From assembly GCF_015057185.1 (NCBI RefSeq), contig NZ_SVEV01000014.1, positions 19,759 to 83,758 of the forward strand: DNA of 64,000 nucleotides. The letters run 5' to 3'. Source of the stretch: Pseudobutyrivibrio sp. Its GTDB lineage: Bacteria > Bacillota > Clostridia > Lachnospirales > Lachnospiraceae. Shown here piece after piece: positions 21,053 through 30,864 of the stretch. The notes under the pieces were generated by a model. That model searched no databases and was not told where the DNA came from. It was given only the letters and a program-made list of their open reading frames with translations. Made by a program: the position numbers and the translations under genes. Position 1 is the stretch's first letter. Every line of letters begins with the position of its first letter.

Positions 21053-22078
21053 CTAAATTAAATCCACGCCCTTGTCGCCATCGATGATTTTACCTACTAC
21101 GTATGGTGTGTCACCGGCTGAGCGCATAGCCTCCATTGTCTTGTCCACGTCTGCTGGATCTACAGCAACAATCATACCAAGTCCCATGTTATATGTGTTA
21201 TACATCATCTGCTCAGAAACATTGCCCTTTTTAGCCATAAGCTTAAAAATTGCAGGAACCTCATAAGAATCCTTTTCAACTACAGCACGCTTACCCTCTG
21301 GAAGCATACGTGGGATATTCTCGTAGAAACCGCCACCTGTAATATGTGAGCAAGCCTTTACGCGAACACCTGCATCCTTTACAGCCTTTAAAGCCTTAAC
21401 GTAAATACGTGTTGGAGCGATAAGTGCCTCGCCAAGAGTGCAGCCCAACTCATCATAGTATGTATCAAGACTTTCCTTTGTCATTTCAAAAATCTTACGA
21501 ACAAGAGAGAAACCATTTGAATGAACACCAGTTGAAGCCATACCAATAAGAACGTCTCCGTCCTTTAGGTTCTCACCAGTGATAATATCCTTTTTATCAA
21601 CAATACCTACAGCAAAACCAGCCAAGTCATACTCTTCCTCTGGCATAAGTCCTGGATGCTCTGCTGTCTCACCGCCTACAAGGGCACAACCTGACTGCTT
21701 ACAGCCCTCTGCAACACCGCTAACGATTGTTGCAATCTTCTCTGGGATATTTTTACCGCAAGCGATATAGTCTAAGAAAAATAGTGGCTCTCCACCAGCG
21801 CAGGCAACGTCATTTACACACATAGCAACTGCATCGATACCGATTGTGTCATGCTTGTCCATAAGGAATGCAAGCTTAACCTTTGTACCGCATCCATCTG
21901 TTCCAGACAAAAGTACTGGCTCATCCATATTCTTGATAGCACTCAAATCGAATGCTCCTGAAAATCCGCCAAGGCCACCAAGCACCTCTGGTCTCATAGT
22001 GCCCTTCACAAACTTCTTCATGAGCTCCACTGACTCATATCCTGCCTCAATATCCACTCCTGAACTCTTGTAATCCAT
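21053..22078 (-). CDS. purM: Phosphoribosylformylglycinamidine cyclo-ligase
   Basis: PurM (AIR synthetase) closes the imidazole ring using ATP. The 341-residue protein starts MDYKSSGVDIEAGYESVELM and carries GGLGGFSGAFDL, LSGTDGCGTKVKLAF, DAVAMCVNDVACAGGEPLFF and ALVGGETAEHPGLM, all family landmarks. ATG at 22078 with AAGGAGAG is preferred over an upstream frame to 22117. Confidence 0.97.
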   Translation of the reverse strand: MDYKSSGVDIEAGYESVELMKKFVKGTMRPEVLGGLGGFSGAFDLSAIKNMDEPVLLSGTDGCGTKVKLAFLMDKHDTIGIDAVAMCVNDVACAGGEPLFFLDYIACGKNIPEKIATIVSGVAEGCKQSGCALVGGETAEHPGLMPEEEYDLAGFAVGIVDKKDIITGENLKDGDVLIGMASTGVHSNGFSLVRKIFEMTKESLDTYYDELGCTLGEALIAPTRIYVKALKAVKDAGVRVKACSHITGGGFYENIPRMLPEGKRAVVEKDSYEVPAIFKLMAKKGNVSEQMMYNTYNMGLGMIVAVDPADVDKTMEAMRSAGDTPYVVGKIIDGDKGVDLI

Positions 22079-22104
22079 GTTTCTCTCCTTTTTCTTACAA
22101 TTAT

Positions 22105-22255
22105 AGTCCGCTAACACATCCTAGTTTATCATGCTCCCGCAAGGCATCCCTCACACTCGTGCAAGGGAACCTTCCCGCCCGGTGTAGGCCCCTCCCTTGC
22201 ACGGCGTGATACTTCCTTGCTCGCGCTTACCAAGTTAATATTGTGTTAGCTCATT
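22105..22255 (-). repeat. Intercistronic stem-loop element B (purE-purM gap)
   Basis: Outer arms GCTAACACA (22110) and TGTGTTAGC (22242); inner arms CGTGCAAGGGA (22158) and TCCCTTGCACG (22193). Operon-sense ends are AAATGAGC and GCGGACTATAA. It is unusually GC-rich in the centre. Confidence 0.75.
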
Positions 22256-22261
22256 TATTAT

Positions 22262-22300
22262 TAAAATAAAAGGAAACCCTTGATTTCCAAGAGTTTCCTT
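22262..22300 (-). terminator. Terminator after purE
   Basis: AGGAAAC-TCTTG/CAAGG-GTTTCCT stem followed on the minus strand by TTTTATTTTAA. It precedes element B, so purM, purN and purD may depend on partial read-through or on a promoter inside the element. Confidence 0.7.
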
Positions 22301-22306
22301 GACTAT

Positions 22307-22813
22307 CTACGATAAGAAGGCACGATAGCCTTCGTTTTGTAATTTAGAATCCTTAGACTCCACCTGTTCCTTCTGTTCCACGATAAAATCATGGAGAGCG
22401 CCTGCTAATTCAGAATCTGTCATAGCAAGCATTTTAACAGCGAGAATACCAGCGTTAGCGCCACCATTGATGGCAACGGTAGCTACAGGCACTCCTGTTG
22501 GCATCTGTACAATTGAATAAAGGGAATCAACACCACCAAGGTCGCTAGTTTTCATAGGGATACCAATAACTGGGCCCTCAAAAACAGCCGCACACATTCC
22601 TGGTAAATGTGCTGCCTTGCCTGCGCCTGCGATAATACACTTTACGCCGCGATCTTTTGCTGTCTTAGCGTACTCTACAAAAATATCTGGCTCTCTATGG
22701 GCTGAAATAATACGAACCTCATAGTCGATTCCAAATTGCTCTAAAACCTCAATAGCCTTGGCCATTACAGGCATATCACTATCGCTTCCCATTACTACAC
22801 TTACAGTTGCCAT
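22307..22813 (-). CDS. purE: N5-carboxyaminoimidazole ribonucleotide mutase
   Basis: PurE carboxylates or rearranges the AIR ring in purine synthesis. Landmarks of the 168-residue protein are GSDSDMPVMAKAIEVLEQFG, RIISAHREPD, AGAGKAAHLPGMCAAVF and MPTGVPVATVAINGGANAG. ATG at 22813 has GGAGG upstream; a start at 22828 would place that site inside the gene. It follows the aminopeptidase gene with almost no gap. Confidence 0.96.
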   Translation of the reverse strand: MATVSVVMGSDSDMPVMAKAIEVLEQFGIDYEVRIISAHREPDIFVEYAKTAKDRGVKCIIAGAGKAAHLPGMCAAVFEGPVIGIPMKTSDLGGVDSLYSIVQMPTGVPVATVAINGGANAGILAVKMLAMTDSELAGALHDFIVEQKEQVESKDSKLQNEGYRAFLS

Positions 22814-22827
22814 TTCATTATCCTCCA

Positions 22828-24876
22828 TTACTCAAATACTTTATTTAATTCCTCCGTACCTGGCACTACAAAGCGTCCCTGCACGATAATTGGCAATTCT
22901 CGTCCATCCGCTGTGTGGACTATGATGTCACCAAGTTCATAATAAGGAATTGTTATATCGGTGTGGCAATTAAAATATGCCTTTGAAATATCTGTCTTAC
23001 GAAGGAGTGAGCATGAGTTATCACGAGCAATGCACTCCTTTCCATCAGGATTGTACATTGGTACATCCTCTGAATGAGAATAGCATGTATCACCTACTGC
23101 AAAGTGTGGTCCAGTCTTTTCTGCAATGAGAATTGGAAGCTTATCAGCAATTCCAAATTTCTGGCCCATAACAAATGCTCTTGTGTTTGTTCCAATAGCA
23201 AACTCTCCAATAGGAAGTGTCTCATGCTTGAAGAGAACATTGTCAAAAATATATTTCTTGTTTTCTTCTTCTGTATCAAAATTGCTACAGCTATAAGATG
23301 TGATTTTGCCATCCTCGAACTTCATCTCAAGGTTCTTATAGCAAAGCTCATTCAAGTAAACCTGTGTAACGTGAAGCACACCATTTGTGCCCTCAAGCTC
23401 AGGAGATGTAAATACCTCTCCAACAGGAATGTTTACATCAGCAACGCAGTTCTCAAAATTAGTCTGATTGCTAGGGTCATCTAAGTGATGAAGCTTTACT
23501 GTAATGTCAGTGTGATTATCGCCACGACCTGTTACGTGAACTGTCTCACCCTGATCAAGCACATCAATAATGTGCTGCTGAATATTTTTGTAAAGCTCAT
23601 AATCCATTGTATTAACAGCAACAGTCTCATTGAAAATCTCATTGAACTGGTCGCCAATTTCAGGAATAGGATAAGAAATAATAGTAAAGCTACGCTCCTC
23701 ACCCTTAATGTACTGATTTGTAATCTGTCCATTCTGGCTCATAAAATATACATTGAGCTCATTTTGCTTGTCAGTGTACTGAGCATTTGCAGGATAATTC
23801 ACTGGTGCAAATGGCACCTCACCAAATGTCTCAATTACAGCTGGTCCTCCGTATACAGCAGCAAGTTCCTTGTGCTTTTCAAATGTGTTCTTAACCACTT
23901 CAAGCATTCTATCAGCAAGGCCTTTGTCCCATACATAAGCTCTGTCATCCTTGTGGTCATACTCGCACTGCTTGTTAGGTACGGTAGAGAAAAGGTTGCG
24001 TCCCTCTTTACCACCAAAACGAACTGTTGCAGCAAGTCCAGCCTGGTTGAACATTTTGATAGCTTCACGAGTCATAAGCTCGAAGCCGGCAGGAGCATTA
24101 ACCCCAACAGTCTCCTTGATTGAAATATCCTTACCGCAAACCTCAAAGCCCTTGATGTAGCCTTCTACATAAGTGCGAGCCATAGCAGCCACCTCTTCTG
24201 CAGGCATGCTACGAAGATGTGCAGCCATTTTTAGCTCATTATCACTAATATACATACCATATCTATAGAGGTATCTATCATCTGATAAATCAGCATTCAT
24301 AATGATATCTGTGTAGAAATCATATTCTGGATCAACCATGGAAATAAGGGATTCTCCTAAGAAAATCTGACAATAATCATGGCGGAATGAGCTAAGTGAA
24401 GATTGGATGTCTTCCCTACGGAATTTGTCCTCTGACTCCATCTGGCATACACCATAGATTTCCATGAATAACTCACAATAAATAGTGAAAATATCAAGAC
24501 GGCCAGCAAAAGCTGCACGGACCATATCTGTTAATTTGTAAAATACAGCAGAAAGAATTCCGCCGATTTCCTGTCCTAAATGCTCTACTGCAAATGTAGG
24601 GCAAAGGAAGCTATTCTCATAAGTATCCTTGCTATAAATAGAAAAAATTCTATCATGATCAGCCTTGCATTCCTCCAGAGAACGATTGCTAATTTCTCCT
24701 GAGATTACCTTTTCAAGTACAGGCTGTACAGCCATGATAAAATCAGCCACCTGATTGAAATAAGCCTGTAAGCTTTCTGGTAACTCTTTATCATCTTTGA
24801 TTGTTGCAATGCGCTCTGTGACAAGCTCAAAGCGCTCTATTATGTCATCAGTTTCCTGATAAAAGTTCTTGCTCAT
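22828..24876 (-). CDS. M29-type aminopeptidase with long N-terminal extension
   Basis: The product has 682 residues. The C-terminal ~400 form a thermophilic-aminopeptidase (M29) domain: VTGRGDNHTDITVKL, IPVGEVFTSPELEGTNGVL, EFAIGTNTRAFVMG and AEKTGPHFAVGDTCYSHSED carry the metal-site acids and histidines of this family. The first ~270 residues are an all-helical extension not found in the short family members. It should remove N-terminal amino acids from peptides in the cytoplasm. It shares an operon with pyrE and purE, which suggests growth-linked expression. Confidence 0.82.
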   Translation of the reverse strand: MSKNFYQETDDIIERFELVTERIATIKDDKELPESLQAYFNQVADFIMAVQPVLEKVISGEISNRSLEECKADHDRIFSIYSKDTYENSFLCPTFAVEHLGQEIGGILSAVFYKLTDMVRAAFAGRLDIFTIYCELFMEIYGVCQMESEDKFRREDIQSSLSSFRHDYCQIFLGESLISMVDPEYDFYTDIIMNADLSDDRYLYRYGMYISDNELKMAAHLRSMPAEEVAAMARTYVEGYIKGFEVCGKDISIKETVGVNAPAGFELMTREAIKMFNQAGLAATVRFGGKEGRNLFSTVPNKQCEYDHKDDRAYVWDKGLADRMLEVVKNTFEKHKELAAVYGGPAVIETFGEVPFAPVNYPANAQYTDKQNELNVYFMSQNGQITNQYIKGEERSFTIISYPIPEIGDQFNEIFNETVAVNTMDYELYKNIQQHIIDVLDQGETVHVTGRGDNHTDITVKLHHLDDPSNQTNFENCVADVNIPVGEVFTSPELEGTNGVLHVTQVYLNELCYKNLEMKFEDGKITSYSCSNFDTEEENKKYIFDNVLFKHETLPIGEFAIGTNTRAFVMGQKFGIADKLPILIAEKTGPHFAVGDTCYSHSEDVPMYNPDGKECIARDNSCSLLRKTDISKAYFNCHTDITIPYYELGDIIVHTADGRELPIIVQGRFVVPGTEELNKVFE

Positions 24877-24884
24877 AATATCTC

Positions 24885-25217
24885 CTAATTAACCATTCCT
24901 AAAACAATTGTAGCTGTCCAAATAATCATTGCAAAGGTGCTGATTCCTAGACAGATTAATCTATATTTAATTTCTGTTTTTGTCTTCATTTGACGAATAT
25001 TGAATATAAAGGCTCCTAAAGCAATGCAAAAGCCCAATGTACCTGTACCACCCAGCCACTTTGGTGTCTCGCCAGCAAGATATATAGAGCCTGCAATAAG
25101 ACCGCCATATAACAATAATGAAAAAATAGACACTCCAGCAGCATACATAGCTTCGATTGGTAAAGCCTTTAGCTGATTGCCGTTGGAATTACGTCTATGC
25201 TTGTATATCCTAGCCAT
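24885..25217 (-). CDS. Small membrane protein, DUF6142-like
   Basis: A 110-residue protein with a basic N-terminus (RIYKHRRNSNGN) and three predicted membrane helices, the pattern of a small Lachnospiraceae family often labelled DUF6142. Its ATG overlaps the pyrE stop codon. Function unknown. Confidence 0.65.
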   Translation of the reverse strand: MARIYKHRRNSNGNQLKALPIEAMYAAGVSIFSLLLYGGLIAGSIYLAGETPKWLGGTGTLGFCIALGAFIFNIRQMKTKTEIKYRLICLGISTFAMIIWTATIVLGMVN

Positions 25218-25903
25218 TATCTCACTCCATATTCCTGATAATAAGCATCAATTTTCGACTTCATTTCGTCATCTATTACAACTCTGCCCTGGCACTCTCT
25301 GTTGTAAAGATGCTCTACAACCTCATCCATTGAAACAATGGCACCAGTTTTGAAACCGTATGTTTCAGCGACTTCATCAAGAGCTGTTTTTGATTTATCA
25401 CCAGAAAGTCCAACCTCCTGACGATTGAGGGAAACCATAAGACCTACGATAGTAACATCTCCCTGTGCTCTAACGATTGGCACTGTCTCTTCCATACTCT
25501 TGCCAGATGTAGTAACATCCTCAATCATAACCACACGGTCACCGTCCTGAATCTTGTATCCAAGAAGTGAGCCCATGTCAGCGCCATGATCCTTTGCTTC
25601 TTTACGATTGCTACAGTATTTAATTTCTTTGCCATAAAGCTTGTAAAATGCCTCAGCAGTAATAACCGCAAGAGGAATTCCCTTATATGCTGGTCCAAAA
25701 AGAACATCAAAGTCCTCCCCGTAAGCATCGTGAATTGCCTTTGCATAATACTCGCCAAGTCTCATTAACTGACTACCAGTAACGTAAGCTCCTGCATTCA
25801 TAAAAAAAGGAGACTTCCGTCCACTCTTCAATGTAAAATCACCGAATTTGAGGACATCAGACTCCACCATAAACTCTATAAATTCTGACTTGTATCTTTC
25901 CAT
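25217..25903 (-). CDS. pyrE: Orotate phosphoribosyltransferase
   Basis: PyrE makes orotidine monophosphate from orotate and PRPP in pyrimidine synthesis. The 228-residue protein has LKSGRKSPFFMNAGAY at the N-terminus, GPAYKGIPLAVITAEAFY, and the PRPP-binding VVMIEDVTTSGKSMEE loop. It is the first gene after the promoter at 25954 and leads the operon with the aminopeptidase and purine genes. Confidence 0.96.
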   Translation of the reverse strand: MERYKSEFIEFMVESDVLKFGDFTLKSGRKSPFFMNAGAYVTGSQLMRLGEYYAKAIHDAYGEDFDVLFGPAYKGIPLAVITAEAFYKLYGKEIKYCSNRKEAKDHGADMGSLLGYKIQDGDRVVMIEDVTTSGKSMEETVPIVRAQGDVTIVGLMVSLNRQEVGLSGDKSKTALDEVAETYGFKTGAIVSMDEVVEHLYNRECQGRVVIDDEMKSKIDAYYQEYGVR

Positions 25904-25953
25904 AAATTGTTTCTCCTAATTGTACAACCAGATTAATTCCCAAAACCTCTCCG

Positions 25954-25982
25954 ATTGTACCATAGAAATAAAAGCTTTTCAA
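25954..25982 (-). promoter_or_regulatory. Promoter of the pyrE operon
   Basis: Minus-strand TTGAAA (25977-25982) and TACAAT (25954-25959) with a 17-base spacer, about 50 bases before the pyrE start. Confidence 0.7.
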
Positions 25983-26030
25983 TCCAAAAGAATACTTCTA
26001 ATTCGTGAAATGGAATGTTATTATCTTAGC

Positions 26031-26663
26031 ATGAGAAAAAAAGAATTGGCATTAATTGTCATAGATAGGTTAAAAAAAGAATATCCCCTTAGTGATTGCA
26101 CTTTGGATTATGATGACGCATGGAAGCTGCTTATTTCTGTGCGCCTTGCCGCTCAATGCACTGATGAGCGAGTAAATCAAATTGTACCATCATTATATGA
26201 AAAATATCCTACCATCAGCTCTATCGCAGATGCAGATGTTGCAGATATTGAGGCCATAGTGCGCCCTTGTGGTTTGGGCAAATCAAAGGCTAGGGATATT
26301 GTTGCATGCATGAAAATGCTCAGGGATGTATTTGACAATAAGGTTCCAGATACAATGGAAGAACTTCTTTCTCTCCCTGGTGTTGGCCGAAAATCAGCCA
26401 ACCTCATACTTGGTGACGTCTATGGCAAGCCTGCTATAGTCACAGATACACATGCTATCCGACTTTCAAATCGTATTGGTCTTGTTGACAATATAAAAGA
26501 GCCAACCAAAGTGGAAATGGCTCTTAGAAAAATAATTCCCCCAGAGGAGGGCAATGAACTATGCCATCGTCTAGTGGATCATGGCCGCGCTGTATGCACC
26601 GCAAGAACCACACCTCATTGCGAGATATGCTGTCTTGCTGATATATGCAAAAAGAATTATTGA
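26031..26663 (+). CDS. nth: Endonuclease III
   Basis: A DNA glycosylase/AP lyase that removes oxidised pyrimidines. The 210-residue protein has the helix-hairpin-helix LPGVGRKSANLIL with the catalytic Lys, the catalytic Asp in TDTHAIRLSNRIGL, and a C-terminal iron-sulfur cysteine set. The spacing between the first two cysteines is seven residues (CTARTTPHC) rather than the usual six. ATG at 26031 gives the family length; an upstream frame to 25920 would cross the divergent pyrE promoter. Confidence 0.93.
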   Translation: MRKKELALIVIDRLKKEYPLSDCTLDYDDAWKLLISVRLAAQCTDERVNQIVPSLYEKYPTISSIADADVADIEAIVRPCGLGKSKARDIVACMKMLRDVFDNKVPDTMEELLSLPGVGRKSANLILGDVYGKPAIVTDTHAIRLSNRIGLVDNIKEPTKVEMALRKIIPPEEGNELCHRLVDHGRAVCTARTTPHCEICCLADICKKNY

Positions 26664-26687
26664 TATTAATTAAATTTAGGAGACATT

Positions 26688-27290
26688 ATGATAAAAACAA
26701 TTATTTTCGATATCGGTGGTGTTCTTATCGGATACAACTGGAAAGAATATCTAATGAATGAATTTGACAATAATGAGGCCCTGGTAGACAAACTCAGAGC
26801 CAATATTTTCGGAGAACACTGGATTGAAGTGGACAGAGGTGTTTGGACAGAGGAACAGCTTCTTGCAGACTTTACTAAAAATATTCCTGAGTTAAAAAAT
26901 GAAGTATTAGAATTTTGGAACCAAATAGGAAATGCCCTATGGCAATTTGATTTTACAAAGGATTGGATAAAAGAGCTCAAATCTAGAGGCTACCAAGTCC
27001 TCTTCCTTTCAAACTGGTCATATCATCTCAAGGAGCAGGCTGCTAAACAGCTAGACTTCCTACCACTTATGGACGGTGGAATTTTCTCCTGTGATGTGAA
27101 ATTGGTTAAACCAGACCATGCTATCTATGAAGAGATAATCAAAAAGTATAACCTTACTCCTAGCGAATGTGTATTCCTTGATGACAAAGAGGCTAATGTA
27201 GTAGCTGCTAGAGAGTGCGGACTCAACGCAGTTCAGGTCATAAATCACGAAATAGCTGTAGAAGGTTTAGAAAAGCTACTTGCACAATAG
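26688..27290 (+). CDS. HAD-family hydrolase (YihX type)
   Basis: A 200-residue haloacid-dehalogenase-like phosphatase. Motif I is FDIGGVLIGY, motif II is LFLSNWSYHL, motif III centres on CDVKLVKPDHAIY and motif IV is FLDDKEANVVAA. The small helical cap and these motifs match the YihX/HAD-IA group that dephosphorylates sugar phosphates such as glucose-1-phosphate. It follows nth closely and shares a terminator with it. Confidence 0.85.
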   Translation: MIKTIIFDIGGVLIGYNWKEYLMNEFDNNEALVDKLRANIFGEHWIEVDRGVWTEEQLLADFTKNIPELKNEVLEFWNQIGNALWQFDFTKDWIKELKSRGYQVLFLSNWSYHLKEQAAKQLDFLPLMDGGIFSCDVKLVKPDHAIYEEIIKKYNLTPSECVFLDDKEANVVAARECGLNAVQVINHEIAVEGLEKLLAQ

Positions 27291-27304
27291 CAAGTAGCTT
27301 TTCA
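27273..27304 (+). terminator. Terminator of the nth-HAD pair
   Basis: AAGCTACTTGC/GCAAGTAGCTT stem overlapping the HAD gene stop, followed by TTCATTTTC. Confidence 0.75.
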
Positions 27305-27330
27305 TTTTCTACGGATTTCGGTTCTCTTAA

Positions 27331-28491
27331 CTAATTTTTTCTTAATGACTTATATGTCAACTCAAGCATTCCTATATTTAATAGAGCAAATATAAGCAAA
27401 TATGCTGGCATGATTCCAATGCCTATTTGCTGCTGAATTATTCCAAATACTGTAGGCATAAATGTGCTGCCAACATATGCAGAGGCCATTTGAAGACCAA
27501 TTGCCGCCGCACTATATCTCTTACCGAAATTTTCTGGAGCCATATGCTGGATTGAAGGATAAACAGGACCCATTCCTGTTCCTATTATTACAAACCCAAC
27601 AGCTGCAACTATATATCCAGCACTTGGAATAGCCACAAGCAATATTCCAAATAACTCTACTATTATTCCAATTCTTATTAACAATCTGTCGCCAAGCTTA
27701 TTTGAAATCAAACCAGATATAAATCTTCCTAGCATCAATCCTCCAAAGATTAATGAACCAAAGGACGCTATAAGCTGATCACTTAATCCTGCTCTTGTAC
27801 CAGCAAAATAACTTGGTGTCCAAAGGAAGCAAGTACATTCTCCAGAGCAATAAGCAAAGAAAGCGATTAATGTAAGAATTACACCTGGTTGCTTTATAGT
27901 CTCACGAATCCCAGCGCTATCTGCAATTTCTTCATCCTGTTCTTCCTTGCCAATCTTCCAAAGAGGTAAAGAAAGAATGCAAACTAATAAGATTCCAATT
28001 TGAAGATATGCTGTCCAACGATATCCCTCGTTCCATCTAGCATACTTGAGAGCTAGCGCCATAATTGATGGGCTAATCACAGCTCCCACACCATAAAAGC
28101 AATGCAAGAAGCTCATAACCGAACCCGAATAATTATTAGCAACATAATGGTTTACTGAAGCATCTATTGCTCCTGCTCCAAGTCCATATGGTATCGCAAA
28201 TACGAACAATAATGCATAATTCCACGAAAACGAAAATCCCAGTAATCCAAATACAGTAAGTAAAATAGATACTATTACAATCCATTTTGTATGAAACCTC
28301 TTAATAAATCTAGGACTAAGTAACGCCGAAATAATTGTCATAAAAGAAATTGTCATAGAAACGTAGCCTGCATATGAGGATGGCACATCAAATACCATCT
28401 GCATCTTTGGCCAGCCTGAGCCTAGCAATGAATCAGGCAATCCCAAACTAATAAAAATCAAATAAATTACCGCCAAAAGCAATGAACCCAT
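27331..28491 (-). CDS. MFS transporter
   Basis: A 386-residue integral membrane protein with about twelve hydrophobic helices in two halves and a short charged loop (GKEEQDEEIADSAG) in the middle. Features include LGLPDSLLGSGWPKMQ in helix 1 and GLMLGRFISGLISNKLGDRL between helices 8 and 9, as in the FucP/sugar-type major facilitator branch. The substrate cannot be named. Confidence 0.85.
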   Translation of the reverse strand: MGSLLLAVIYLIFISLGLPDSLLGSGWPKMQMVFDVPSSYAGYVSMTISFMTIISALLSPRFIKRFHTKWIVIVSILLTVFGLLGFSFSWNYALLFVFAIPYGLGAGAIDASVNHYVANNYSGSVMSFLHCFYGVGAVISPSIMALALKYARWNEGYRWTAYLQIGILLVCILSLPLWKIGKEEQDEEIADSAGIRETIKQPGVILTLIAFFAYCSGECTCFLWTPSYFAGTRAGLSDQLIASFGSLIFGGLMLGRFISGLISNKLGDRLLIRIGIIVELFGILLVAIPSAGYIVAAVGFVIIGTGMGPVYPSIQHMAPENFGKRYSAAAIGLQMASAYVGSTFMPTVFGIIQQQIGIGIMPAYLLIFALLNIGMLELTYKSLRKN

Positions 28492-28591
28492 CTAGTAATA
28501 ATCCTCCAATTTTAATTAATTAATCTATACTACCTCGCCAATATATCAATAATTAATGTTGGCTGCAATAGGTTAAGAGCCAAGTTGTATA

Positions 28592-28957
28592 TCATCGTTT
28601 ATATGTATCTACCAAGCTATTAATCAGTATCTCTTCCTTGATAGTATAATCACTTTTTGCCCAGTAAACGCAGCTATTAAACAGAGCTCCAGAGAATGCA
28701 ATTAACTTATACTCATCCTCATTTGCCAACCATTTCTTCTTAACATAATCCGTAATCATTTCTAAGAAAGTCAGACCATAGCCACACTTAATTATCCCGT
28801 CTAGTAATTCTCTATGCTCATATACATAATCAAAAAAATGCCCTAAATATTCCTTATCAAAGAATTCTCCATCAGGACTACTTATACCAATCGTTATGAG
28901 AAAGGTTGGCCTATGCAGCATCCTAATCTGTTTGTTTTGTGTCGGTAAACATATCAT
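28592..28957 (-). pseudogene. TetR-family regulator remnant
   Basis: The surviving frame (121 residues) reads as the ligand-binding C-terminal half of a TetR/AcrR regulator (EYLGHFFDYVYEHRELLDGI ... FSGALFNSCVYWAKSDY). No helix-turn-helix precedes it; an upstream ATG (about 28965) opens MTKNDMFTDTKQTD and stops, as if the HTH part had been deleted with loss of frame. It sits just downstream of glmS. A short functional protein cannot be ruled out. Confidence 0.55.
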
Positions 28958-28997
28958 TTTTTGTCATAGAAGAATCCACGTATTTATCCCATTTATA

Positions 28998-30815
28998 TTA
29001 TTCAACAGTTACTACTTTTGCCAAGTTTCTTGGCTTATCAACATCTAAACCTTTATCTGCAGATACAAAATATGAATAAATCTGCAAAGCTACAATCTCT
29101 GGAAATGCCATGTATACATCTTCCAAATCAGGCAAGCCTATTACATGATACTCATCTGAAAAATCCTCTTTAAGCTCATTCTTTGCAAGTAGTACCACAT
29201 TTGCCCCTCTAGCCTTGATTTCTTTTACATTTGATATTGCTTTAGAAATCAAATTAGTCTGAGTCACAGCAGCAATAACTGGTGTTCCCTCAGATATCAA
29301 TGCAATTGGGCCATGCTTTAATTCGCCTGCTGCATATGCTTCTGAATGAATATATGAGATTTCTTTGAGCTTTAAAGCACCTTCCATTAACACCAAATAA
29401 TCCAATCCACGACCTACCATAAATAAGTCAGGGCAAGTGATTACTTCTTTTGACAATCTATGAATATCATCCTTTTTCTCAATAACTTTTGCCATGGCAT
29501 TTGGAATTTGCTTTAAGTTCTTGATGGCAGACTCTAAATAATCCTCTGAGATTTTTCCTTTCAGGAAACCAGCTTTAAGAGCAATCATATAGAACATCAA
29601 AAGCTGTGTAGTATATGCCTTTGTACTTGCAACTGCAATCTCTGGGCCTGCATCTGTATAAAGACTCATATCCGCAACTCTAGACATAGATGAACCACGC
29701 ACATTTAAAATAGCAAGACATAATGCCCCTGCTTCTTTTGCTCTGTTCAATGCTTCTAATGTATCAATAGTCTCACCAGACTGGGATACGGCTATAAATA
29801 AAGTATTCTCATCCAAAACAGTATCAGAATAAATAAACTCTGATGCCATTTCTACCTCAGCTGTAATACCGCACCATTTCTTGAAGAGTTGAGCTCCTAC
29901 CATTCCTGCATGAAGCGCTGTTCCACAAGCTACAATGCAAATTCGATTGTATTTTTTTAGTGCTTTATCTAGCTCTCCATTAAAGCCAAAATCAATATCG
30001 TTGTTTATAAGGTAATTGCTGAGAATTCTTCGAATGCAAGAAGGCTGTTCATCTATTTCTTTAGCCATGTAGAAAGGATATCCCTGTTTACCAGTTGAAG
30101 TTACATCCCAATCAACCTTTGTGAATTCCACTGGGACCTGATTTCCATCAAAATCTTCTACTGTGTAAGCAGATGGTTCTAATGTCAAAATAACATTCTC
30201 ATCTAAAACAAAATACTCTTTTGAATACTCATAAATAGCTGCTGGATCAGAAGCCAAAATAGCATGACCTTCACCGTGAGCAACAACGATTGGGTTTACA
30301 TTTCTTACTGCAAAAATGGTATTTGGAATATCATCAAACATAATTACAAGCGCAAATGTACCCTGGAGTTTTTTAACAGTTCTCTTGATAGCTTCCTTTG
30401 GATTTCCATCGTAAAACTTATTTAAAAGGGCAGCCACCACTTCTGTATCTGTCTCAGAAACAAGCTTGTCAGAAAGCTCATATTCCTCCTTCAAAAGGGC
30501 ATAGTTTTCAATGATGCCATTATGAACTATTGTAACCTTTCCAGATTTATGAGGATGAGCGTTAACATCACTTACACCACCGTGAGTTGCCCATCTGGTA
30601 TGACCAATACCGCAGCTAAAACTAGCGTCTGAGTTTGGAATAATCTTTCTCAAATCACTAACTCTGCCCTGGCATTTATAAATCTGAGTGTCAGTCTCGT
30701 CCTCTTTTCGCACAGCGAGCCCTGCACTATCATATCCTCTGTACTCTAGAAGCTCCAAACCATCTAGAATCTTTGCTAAAGCATCATTTCCAATAAAACC
30801 TATAATTCCACACAT
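28998..30815 (-). CDS. glmS: Glucosamine-fructose-6-phosphate aminotransferase
   Basis: GlmS makes glucosamine-6-phosphate from fructose-6-phosphate and glutamine for the cell wall. The 605-residue protein starts MCGIIGFIG, with Cys2 as glutaminase nucleophile after Met removal, and has GHTRWATHGGVSDVNAHPH, two SIS domains (SQSGETIDTLEAL, AYAAGELKHGPIALI) and the C-terminal KPRNLAKVVTVE. ATG at 30815 is chosen because Cys must be residue 2. A glmS ribozyme precedes it, so feedback control is by product-driven mRNA cleavage. Confidence 0.98.
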   Translation of the reverse strand: MCGIIGFIGNDALAKILDGLELLEYRGYDSAGLAVRKEDETDTQIYKCQGRVSDLRKIIPNSDASFSCGIGHTRWATHGGVSDVNAHPHKSGKVTIVHNGIIENYALLKEEYELSDKLVSETDTEVVAALLNKFYDGNPKEAIKRTVKKLQGTFALVIMFDDIPNTIFAVRNVNPIVVAHGEGHAILASDPAAIYEYSKEYFVLDENVILTLEPSAYTVEDFDGNQVPVEFTKVDWDVTSTGKQGYPFYMAKEIDEQPSCIRRILSNYLINNDIDFGFNGELDKALKKYNRICIVACGTALHAGMVGAQLFKKWCGITAEVEMASEFIYSDTVLDENTLFIAVSQSGETIDTLEALNRAKEAGALCLAILNVRGSSMSRVADMSLYTDAGPEIAVASTKAYTTQLLMFYMIALKAGFLKGKISEDYLESAIKNLKQIPNAMAKVIEKKDDIHRLSKEVITCPDLFMVGRGLDYLVLMEGALKLKEISYIHSEAYAAGELKHGPIALISEGTPVIAAVTQTNLISKAISNVKEIKARGANVVLLAKNELKEDFSDEYHVIGLPDLEDVYMAFPEIVALQIYSYFVSADKGLDVDKPRNLAKVVTVE

Positions 30816-30864
30816 ATTTAATTCCTCATTCTTTCTATTATTCACGACCTAAGTCGATAAAACT

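Noticed and set aside
23074..24123. Long + strand reading frames opposite the aminopeptidase gene
   Set aside because: They mirror the codon pattern of the minus-strand gene, have no ribosome sites and give Cys/Leu/Asn-rich products typical of antisense shadows.
26031..26663. Defective iron-sulfur site in endonuclease III
   Set aside because: Only one extra residue between the first two cysteines; all four cysteines and the catalytic Lys and Asp are present, so the gene is treated as intact.
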